A DNA stretch of 5,114 bases from Saprospiraceae bacterium (lineage in GTDB: Bacteria > Bacteroidota > Bacteroidia > Chitinophagales > Saprospiraceae), in contig JACMMM010000375.1 in the NCBI GenBank assembly GCA_014379065.1, positions 1-5,114 on the forward strand, written 5' to 3'. This document shows positions 1-5,114 of the stretch, in pieces. The first letter of the stretch is position 1, and each line of letters starts with the position of its first letter. The notes below the pieces were generated by a model that saw only the letters and a list, made by a program, of their open reading frames with translations, did no database searches and was not told where the DNA came from. Both the position numbers and the translations under genes were made by a program.

Positions 1-1
1 C

Positions 2-1612
2 ACCGACAGCGATGATGAGCAGCATACCATCGTCGTCAAAGGCTCAAAAATCATCCGTATCAGCGAAGACGATAAGGATGACGACAATGACCCCTCCTCC
101 GCCCCCTCCTCCGTTCAAACTGCGGCGGGTGAAAAGGCTACGGCGGGTAAAAATGACGACAATGACGCGAATAGCGACGGCGGCACCAAATTCTACAACG
201 GCTTGTTTGCACGTTATGATAACGGCCCATTCCTAGGCGTGGACGAAGATTCCGATGAAAATTCTGGAGAACCCGGCATTGTGATAAACGTGATACGCGG
301 CTCCGCTGCCGACCTTGCCGGACTGCGCGACAACGACAAAATCATCAAACTCAACGATACGCCCACAAACAAATGGAGCGATCTTACTAAATTCATAAAA
401 GCTGCCAAAGTAGGTGACAAAGTGCTCATCTCCTACGAGCGCTATGGGAAAGCCGCCAGTACAGAAGCCACACTCACCAAGCCCAGCGACGTGAAGTGCA
501 ATGTAAAATGTGAGCCTAAGGGCTTCCTTGGCGTATCTGACGATGAAGAACAGGATGAAAAAGATGAGCCTGGCGTGGCCGTGAGCATTACCGATGGCGC
601 TGCCGCAGCAAAAGCGGGACTTCAAGATGGTGACGTGATTTTCCAATTGGGCGACGCGCCAATCGCTGATTTTGAAGACATCAGCGACTATATGGCCTAT
701 GCCAAGCCAGGCGAAAAAGTGAGCGTGACTTATGAACGCAACGGCAAACGCAATACCGTGGAGGCTGCCCTTACCGAGCAAAAAAACAGCTGGAGTGTTA
801 ACAGCGGAGATTGGGACATGGGTGGTTTTGACCCCGAAGCGATGTGGAACAAGGCGGGTTTGAACAAGGGCAACTGCACCGTGAATGTGCATCAAAAAGA
901 TGCTTGTCTCGGTGTGTTTTCGGATGCTTTTGCCGAGGGCAATGCAGCAGGTTCGCGCATCAATGACTTTACTGACGAATCCGCTGCCCGTGAAGTGAAC
1001 ATGGAAAAAGGAGATGTCATTACAGCCGTTAATGGCCAGCGCGTCAAAAGCCATGAAGATCTATGGAACGAAATCGCAAAATCCAAAGTAGGCGACAAGG
1101 TCAAAGTGGATTACCTCCGAGGAGGCAAAGCCTTGACTGCAGAAGCTACGCTCAAGGCTTGCCATGACAACAGCAGTCGAGTGCAAATTCTGGACAACGA
1201 TGGCGAGCAGGTTCGTGGTTTCACTTCCTGGAACTGGAACGAGGACGACCAACGCCGCCTCCGAGAGCGCAGTATCATCACCATCCGTCGCGGCGAAGGC
1301 GACGCGCCGAAAGTGAACAGTTCTCCCAATGGCCAGCCCACAGCCCAAGACCGCAGTCTGCAACTTACCGAATTCCGCGCTTTCCCCAATCCAACGCAAG
1401 GACAGATGACGGTGGAATTCACGAGTGAGCCGATAGCAACCACGGTGTCGTTTTTCGACTTATCAGGTCGTCAACTTTTTCGAGAGGAGCTTAATGCATT
1501 CAATGGCCGGTACAGCCAGCAGTTCGATCTTTCGGACTACGCCAAAGGCACGATCCTCGTGCATGTGCAGCAAGGCGATAAAGTGTTTACGGAACAGGTG
1601 GTTGTGCATTGA
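2..1612 (+). CDS. Three-PDZ-domain exported protein with T9SS type A sorting domain (5' end outside window)
   Basis: The frame is open from the first complete codon at base 2 to TGA at 1610-1612, giving 536 residues with the N-terminus missing. An in-frame TTG at 203 is not credible as the start because coding continues upstream. Residues about 19-61 are an acidic Asp/Asn/Ser-rich linker. Three PDZ domains follow at about 76-159, 174-258 and 301-385. Each has a carboxylate-binding loop (PFLGV, GFLGV, ACLGV) and a GD-[KV]-I strand; the first two also have the helix motif AGL. Residues about 456-536 form a T9SS type A C-terminal sorting domain: FPNP at 461-464, FFDLSGR at 484-490, then YAKGTILVHV and a terminal VVVH. 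In this family the sorting domain directs a Sec-exported periplasmic protein through the outer membrane, where it is usually cleaved off. PDZ domains bind protein C-termini or strands, so a surface or periplasmic scaffold role is inferred. No protease catalytic motif is visible, but an HtrA-like or other enzyme domain could lie upstream of base 1. Confidence 0.95.
   Translation, partial: TDSDDEQHTIVVKGSKIIRISEDDKDDDNDPSSAPSSVQTAAGEKATAGKNDDNDANSDGGTKFYNGLFARYDNGPFLGVDEDSDENSGEPGIVINVIRGSAADLAGLRDNDKIIKLNDTPTNKWSDLTKFIKAAKVGDKVLISYERYGKAASTEATLTKPSDVKCNVKCEPKGFLGVSDDEEQDEKDEPGVAVSITDGAAAAKAGLQDGDVIFQLGDAPIADFEDISDYMAYAKPGEKVSVTYERNGKRNTVEAALTEQKNSWSVNSGDWDMGGFDPEAMWNKAGLNKGNCTVNVHQKDACLGVFSDAFAEGNAAGSRINDFTDESAAREVNMEKGDVITAVNGQRVKSHEDLWNEIAKSKVGDKVKVDYLRGGKALTAEATLKACHDNSSRVQILDNDGEQVRGFTSWNWNEDDQRRLRERSIITIRRGEGDAPKVNSSPNGQPTAQDRSLQLTEFRAFPNPTQGQMTVEFTSEPIATTVSFFDLSGRQLFREELNAFNGRYSQQFDLSDYAKGTILVHVQQGDKVFTEQVVVH
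78..166 (+). repeat. Low-complexity acidic segment with 14-base direct repeat
   Basis: ATGACGACAATGAC occurs at 78-91 and again at 153-166, exactly 75 bases (25 codons) apart, so both copies are read in the same frame as DDND. Between them, a GCGGGT-AAAA motif is also repeated (AAGEK and TAGK in protein). The segment encodes a disordered acidic linker before the first PDZ domain. In-frame repeats of this kind usually arise by local duplication and let linker length vary between strains. Confidence 0.7.
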
Positions 1613-1621
1613 GGAATTAAC

Positions 1622-1768
1622 CCGCAAAACAGGAAAACCGCAAAACCGCAAAATTTAAAACCGTTCAACACGATCCGAAGATTGCTAAAATCTTCCCTTT
1701 CCGAGATCGACGTTTCGTAGTTTTAAATTTTGCGGTTTTCCTGTTTTGCGGTTTTGCGGTTTAAATTT
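1622..1768. repeat. Long imperfect inverted repeat built from 8-base units, possibly MITE-like
   Basis: The left arm (1622-1660) reads as units CCGCAAAA, CAGGAAAA, CCGCAAAA, CCGCAAAA and then TTTAAAA. The right arm (1721-1768) reads TTTTAAA, TTTTGCGG, TTTTCCTG, TTTTGCGG, TTTTGCGG and TTTAAATTT. The inner 19 bases pair perfectly (1642-1660 with 1721-1739). After looping out one 8-base unit on the left (1634-1641), another 12 bases pair (1622-1633 with 1740-1751). The 60-base loop is itself palindromic: CGATC 1671-1675 with GATCG 1705-1709, and GAAGATT 1677-1683 with AATCTTC 1689-1695. It begins only nine bases after the stop codon of the PDZ gene and ends before that gene's apparent terminator. 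It has no coding capacity. It could be a small non-autonomous element, a dispersed intergenic repeat, or a structured 3' UTR. Confidence 0.85.
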
Positions 1769-1795
1769 GTGTGCTCGCTAAAAAATAGGTTCCAA

Positions 1796-1831
1796 AGCCT
1801 TTCCGGTGTATCCGGGAAGGCTGTTTTTTTT
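1796..1831 (+). terminator. Rho-independent terminator of the PDZ gene
   Basis: AGCCTTTCCGG (1796-1806) pairs with CCGGGAAGGCT (1812-1822) over 11 base pairs, with one G-U wobble and a five-base loop. After one G come eight T residues (1824-1831). It lies about 184 bases past the PDZ gene stop codon, with the long inverted repeat in between. The T-tract follows only on the + strand, so it acts on transcripts from the left. Confidence 0.85.
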
Positions 1832-1859
1832 GTTTGCACCCAGCCTTTTCCCATACTCT

Positions 1860-1883
1860 TGCGTCATTCAATGGAATGACGTA
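1860..1883. other. Perfect short palindrome (stem-loop) between terminator and next promoter
   Basis: CGTCATTC (1862-1869) and GAATGACG (1874-1881) pair perfectly around a four-base AATG loop. A G-U and a T-A pair extend the stem to ten. No T-tract follows, so it is not a typical terminator. GCGTCATT recurs as a direct repeat at 1915-1922. It could be a protein-binding palindrome or part of a dispersed repeat; nothing in the sequence decides between these. Confidence 0.5.
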
Positions 1884-1937
1884 CACATCCAGGCAGCGCA
1901 TTCACCGCTATTCAGCGTCATTTTACAAAATTGCTTT

Positions 1938-1966
1938 TTTGCGTTCAAAACGGTATGCTTACTTTG
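1938..1966 (+). promoter_or_regulatory. Weak candidate Bacteroidota sigma-A promoter for the large surface-protein gene
   Basis: TTTG at 1938-1941 resembles the -33 element. TTACTTTG at 1959-1966 matches the -7 consensus TAnnTTTG except at its second base. The gap is 17 bases. A start near 1973 would leave a leader of about 118 bases containing three stem-loops. The match is short in T-rich DNA, so this is tentative. Confidence 0.28.
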
Positions 1967-1968
1967 GT

Positions 1969-2021
1969 GGCGAGAAATTGATCTCTCGTCATAAAAATTC
2001 CCGAAAGTTTTAACTTTTCGG
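1969..2021 (+). other. Two adjacent stem-loops in the leader of the surface-protein gene
   Basis: GGCGAGA (1969-1975) pairs with TCTCGTC (1984-1990), with one G-U and an eight-base loop. CCGAAAGTT (2001-2009) pairs with AACTTTTCGG (2012-2021), with one bulged base and a two-base gap. No run of T follows directly, so neither looks like a standard terminator. If the candidate promoter is right, both lie in the 5' UTR and could affect mRNA stability or translation. No known riboswitch is recognised. Confidence 0.45.
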
Positions 2022-2052
2022 ACGTTTCGTACCCCCTAATAACGACTTCAAA

Positions 2053-2070
2053 TCCGCCTGCCGACAGGCC
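2053..2070. repeat. Partial CCGCCTG/CAGGC palindrome
   Basis: GCCTG (2056-2060) and CAGGC (2065-2069) flank a CCGA loop within TCCGCCTGCCGACAGGCC. This resembles the intergenic palindrome of the TCCGCCTG...CAGGCGGA kind that I recall as frequent in Bacteroidota genomes, here with its right end degraded. It sits about 20 bases before the next start codon. The family link is from memory, not from a search. Confidence 0.4.
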
Positions 2071-2090
2071 ATACAACAAATATCCACAGG

Positions 2091-5000
2091 ATGAAAAACT
2101 TTACACTCGCCTTTTCTTTTTTGGCTTTTTCTGCCACGATGCTGGCTCAAAACATTGTCATTTCAACCCAAAACCCCAACGGACTTTACGTTTGTGGGAC
2201 TCAGCAAATGACAGTGACCCTGCAAAATGGTGCTGGCCCAGCAGCGGCCAATCTGAAAACCACCGTTACATTTCCCAACGGCATCAGCTACGTACTTGGG
2301 TCTGTCGCAGGCGCAGCGGAGGACAACATTTCCAACCTGAATGCTCCGGTGTTTGCATTGCCCGATTTGGCGGGCGGGGCAGCTGCTTCGTTCACGTTAA
2401 ACATTACAGCCGACTGTCCGGTGGTGCAAGCCATCAACAATGGCCAAACTTTTTCAAATACCATCGTGGCGAACTATACCGGTGGCAGCAAACAGTTTGT
2501 CTCCAATTTATACCTGGTAGAGACGGGCTTGTTGAACATAGGTACGATCACACCGCCTACCGTAACTGCCGAAAAAGGGGATGTGGTGATGCGCATGATC
2601 ACCATGAAAAACACCCGCCAAGGGCCTATTCAATCGCTCACGTTTTCCGATGCGCACTTTCCCGGTATCAGCATCCAATTGCAAGGCGGAATAAATCAAA
2701 CAAACTTATCCACGTTGTTTACTGCCCAAGTGCCGGGCACCTTTTTTGCGTCGGTTGGAAACGGAGATAACTTGCTGGATTTCAATGAAGAAATCACCTT
2801 GGTAGAGAAAGTGACCATCGAAGATTGTGGCATCCCTACCTTCACCAACCAATCGCTCATCGTCATTGGGTGGGGCTGTGGTGGACCGCCTTGCCGGAAG
2901 GACAGCGTATATGCTTCCATTACCATTTTGCCGACTACCCAGAACCCCAACATTACGTTTTTGCCCGTGTACGCCGCACCCGTGAGCCAATGCGGCGCGA
3001 TTCCTGCCACACAAGAGATTTTGATCATCAACAATGGCCAATTGTCTGCCACAAACGTGTTGATGAATCCCTTTATACTCGACACTTCTTATAATGCAAT
3101 TGACCAGGGCTCATTCGAGTGGAACAACGGCTCTGGCTGGCAGCCTATTCCGGCGCAAGCCAACAACCTAACCCTTTTGGGCAGCTGCAACAATTCTGAT
3201 TACTCCGTAGATGTGACAGTGTCTGTGCCAGAAGTGCTTCCGGGCGACACCGTGCGGTTGCGCTTCAACACCTATTACTGTGAGCCGATTTGCGGCGGAT
3301 TGATACCCAGAATGCGCGTCGGTTATAATTATTTCAAAGCCTGCCCACCAAATACTCCTGTCAGCGGCTTATTCAATTTTTATCCAGACACAGCCTTTTT
3401 GAAAATAAAAGCGAGCGTGGATTTTGATCTGGAAAACTGCCTACAGGATGGCGAAACCTATAACCTCAACTATTGGATAAAATCGGGACGTTTATTGCAG
3501 GATACAGGCTACTTGCAGGTCATTTTTGAAATCCCTTGGGGTTTTGATTGGATACAATCGTGTCCATTCAGCCTGGATGGGCAAACGCCTTTGTCGTTCG
3601 AAATTACGCCCTATCCTGACAGCTCGAAAATCGTGCGCATGGTATTTGATTTGCCGTTTTCGCAGGACTCGATTGCCAGCGGTCTTTGTTTGCGCTACCA
3701 TTGCGAACAAGGACTTCCCTGCCAGGCAGACGTGCCCAATGTGCCACCGCGGGGCATGAACTATACTGTATTCCCGCCACCATCTGATTGTGATGGTTGT
3801 CAGATCAAACTACACACTTACTCGCTGGTGTCCGTTACGCCCGACGACCCTATCAACTGTGCGATTACGTATTGCGACGAGTTTATTTTGGTCGTAAATG
3901 ACCAATGTGACACCACAGGCGGCGGCGGTGGCGGTGGTGGCGGTTTGGGCGGCGGCAACCTGGTTGTAGTGGATTTTGATTCATACCGTACCAATTACGG
4001 CCTTCAAGACAACAACGACGACCGCGCGGCTGACAACAACAATATTGCCAATGCTCCCGGAGTGCGCCGCGACCGCTTTCTTGTGGGAGACACCCTGCGA
4101 ACCGAACTCAGGGCATTTATGCAGCTTGGGACTTTGAGTGATCTGAATTTTCGGGTGTTTTTTGAGTCTTGGGCATCCGATTTTGATACCCTTGACGGCG
4201 ACGAATTCGATTTCTTACTGGGCAGAAGATTCTTCGTAAACTTCGATACCACCAGTTTCGTCGCTGCCCATTTGACCATCAAAACAGCAGGCGGCCAGCA
4301 ATATAATTGTCCTATCGGGTTGTCCGATATCAGAACAGACCAGCACATTATTCAAGTGGCCGAGCCAAACATCCGCCCTCCTCAGATTAAAGATGTGCTG
4401 CTCAATATGTTCCACCAGTTCAATCTGCCGTTTGATGAGTTGCCTTGTTTGCCACCTGGCTTTGTGCTGTCGGTAGGGGATTCCCTGATTTTTACTTCGG
4501 ATTTTAAATTTGAAAACAATTTCACGCCGATAGGCTCGAGCTCACCGCCGCTCATCAATTTCCGAAACTCCATTTGCGATACCGACAAAACCTATTCCTG
4601 GAAACTGGAAAACTTTTGCACGGAAAAGGAAATTTGCCAGTTTTCTGGTTACCTAGAATCGGTAAACCCTGAGACCCAGATCATCGAACCTTGTGCTCAA
4701 AGCACCGAGGTGTCTCCGTTCCAATACAGTATGCGTATTGCACGAGAAAACATGTTCCCCTTTGAGGTGCGTCCACTCTCCTCGGTGACGGACTATTCTT
4801 ACAGTTTACCTACTTCGGTAAGTTTATTAGAAACAAAGTTGAGCTATCTGCGCTTGCAAGATAACGTCCAATTATTTGGCACCACCCCCCTCACGCCGGG
4901 CTTTGCTGGCGACTCGCTCACGCTCAACCTCGATCCTTTCTTCGCCAATCCGCTCGACGAAGGTTATTCTTTCGAAATCAGCACACGATTTGACACCACC

Positions 5001-5114
5001 TGTGGGTATAATGGCACCAAATTCGGTCGCACCGTCCTTGGCTTGAAATATGCCAACATGTGTTTTCACGACCCCGTCGAAGACACCTACTTCATCGCAA
5101 ACCCGAACGGTTAC
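2091..5114 (+). CDS. Giant secreted cysteine-rich surface protein, DUF11-like modules (3' end outside window)
   Basis: ATG at 2091 opens a frame without a stop through 5114, 1008 codons and continuing. The start is chosen because a clear signal peptide follows: Lys2, a hydrophobic core (about residues 4-18) and a probable cut between Ala19 and Gln20. The upstream bases are A-rich, with only a weak AGG touching the ATG, as is usual in this phylum. The mature part is beta-rich and Thr/Asn/Gly-rich, with hydrophobic-alternating strands resembling DUF11/CARDB-type extracellular sandwiches. The GNGDNLLDFNEEI segment near 223-235 is typical of such modules. About 28 cysteines are spread along the chain, suggesting disulfides. 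Nine glycines (610-618), then Leu and three more Gly, separate the two halves. After this linker, RTNYG (633-637) and an acidic D-x-N-x-D-x-x-x-D loop (640-648) follow. Adhesion or a cell-surface role is inferred from family style. A T9SS or gliding-type sorting domain is expected past the window end. No enzyme motif is recognised. Confidence 0.95.
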   Translation, partial: MKNFTLAFSFLAFSATMLAQNIVISTQNPNGLYVCGTQQMTVTLQNGAGPAAANLKTTVTFPNGISYVLGSVAGAAEDNISNLNAPVFALPDLAGGAAASFTLNITADCPVVQAINNGQTFSNTIVANYTGGSKQFVSNLYLVETGLLNIGTITPPTVTAEKGDVVMRMITMKNTRQGPIQSLTFSDAHFPGISIQLQGGINQTNLSTLFTAQVPGTFFASVGNGDNLLDFNEEITLVEKVTIEDCGIPTFTNQSLIVIGWGCGGPPCRKDSVYASITILPTTQNPNITFLPVYAAPVSQCGAIPATQEILIINNGQLSATNVLMNPFILDTSYNAIDQGSFEWNNGSGWQPIPAQANNLTLLGSCNNSDYSVDVTVSVPEVLPGDTVRLRFNTYYCEPICGGLIPRMRVGYNYFKACPPNTPVSGLFNFYPDTAFLKIKASVDFDLENCLQDGETYNLNYWIKSGRLLQDTGYLQVIFEIPWGFDWIQSCPFSLDGQTPLSFEITPYPDSSKIVRMVFDLPFSQDSIASGLCLRYHCEQGLPCQADVPNVPPRGMNYTVFPPPSDCDGCQIKLHTYSLVSVTPDDPINCAITYCDEFILVVNDQCDTTGGGGGGGGGLGGGNLVVVDFDSYRTNYGLQDNNDDRAADNNNIANAPGVRRDRFLVGDTLRTELRAFMQLGTLSDLNFRVFFESWASDFDTLDGDEFDFLLGRRFFVNFDTTSFVAAHLTIKTAGGQQYNCPIGLSDIRTDQHIIQVAEPNIRPPQIKDVLLNMFHQFNLPFDELPCLPPGFVLSVGDSLIFTSDFKFENNFTPIGSSSPPLINFRNSICDTDKTYSWKLENFCTEKEICQFSGYLESVNPETQIIEPCAQSTEVSPFQYSMRIARENMFPFEVRPLSSVTDYSYSLPTSVSLLETKLSYLRLQDNVQLFGTTPLTPGFAGDSLTLNLDPFFANPLDEGYSFEISTRFDTTCGYNGTKFGRTVLGLKYANMCFHDPVEDTYFIANPNGY
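3918..3956 (+). repeat. GGC/GGT triplet run encoding a polyglycine linker
   Basis: Nine GGC or GGT codons (3918-3944), one TTG, then three GGC codons encode Gly9-Leu-Gly3 at residues 610-622. The tract is a flexible hinge between the N-terminal modules and the section beginning NLVVVDF. Because it is a near-perfect triplet repeat, its length can change by whole codons without breaking the frame. Confidence 0.85.

Noticed and set aside
12..236. Proline-rich short frame on the + strand near the window start
   Set aside because: It is an out-of-frame reading of the acidic linker in the PDZ gene; the polyproline comes from the Ser/Pro codons of that linker.
2..700. HtrA-type serine protease identity for the first gene
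   Set aside because: No GNSGG-type serine motif or other catalytic motif is present in the visible 536 residues; the protease part could only lie outside the window.
233..1054. Long open frame of 273 codons on the - strand inside the PDZ gene
   Set aside because: It is antisense to three clear PDZ domains, has no recognisable domain of its own, and is explained by the codon pattern of the + strand gene.
1622..1760. CRISPR-like array from repeated CCGCAAAA words
   Set aside because: The repeats are only 8 bases, mostly contiguous and inverted between arms, with no spacers and no cas genes nearby.
1806..1994. 62-codon frame in the intergenic region
   Set aside because: It starts inside the terminator stem, runs through the T-tract and the perfect hairpin, and has no ribosome binding site or recognisable protein features.
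2192..2770. 192-codon + strand frame inside the large surface-protein gene
   Set aside because: It is a shadow in another frame; the signal-peptide-bearing frame from 2091 is open throughout and has coherent secreted-protein composition.
2696..3085. Overlapping - strand frames of 111-129 codons
   Set aside because: They are antisense to the continuous surface-protein frame and share no recognisable domain.
2091..5114. Possible frameshift or break in the large gene
   Set aside because: Reading every line in the frame set by ATG 2091 gave no stop codon to the last base, so the gene is intact as far as seen.

Overview
The window looks like a chromosomal stretch of a Bacteroidota (Bacteroidetes) bacterium, most likely from the Saprospiria/Chitinophagia side of the phylum. 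That placement is inferred from protein style, not from a marker gene. The main evidence is a type IX secretion system (T9SS) type A C-terminal sorting domain at the end of the first gene. A very large, secreted, beta-rich, cysteine-rich surface protein lies next door, with no clear Shine-Dalgarno sequence before its start. Base composition is even, near 50% G+C, and both genes are on the + strand.

Layout: (1) Bases 2-1612 are the 3' part of a gene whose start lies before the window. It encodes an acidic low-complexity segment, three PDZ domains and a T9SS sorting domain, so it is probably an exported PDZ scaffold, or the C-terminal part of a larger enzyme. (2) Bases 1613-2090 are a 478-base intergenic region packed with palindromes. 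It holds a ~140-base imperfect inverted repeat whose arms are built from 8-base units, a strong rho-independent terminator (1796-1831), a perfect short hairpin at 1860-1883, a weak candidate Bacteroidota promoter (1938-1966), and three more small stem-loops before the next start codon. (3) Bases 2091-5114 are one uninterrupted reading frame of 1008 codons that runs off the window end. It starts with a signal peptide and continues as a giant extracellular protein with DUF11-like beta-sandwich modules, about 28 cysteines, a nine-glycine linker and an EF-hand/TSP3-like calcium-loop motif.

How they fit together: both products are predicted to cross the inner membrane by the Sec route. The first carries a visible T9SS signal for outer-membrane passage and surface attachment or release. 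The second very probably has one beyond the window end. The terminator and long spacer argue that they are separate transcription units and not an operon. Nothing here is a recognised defence, mobile or RNA-based system. The least explained element is the 8-base-unit inverted repeat between the first gene and its terminator.
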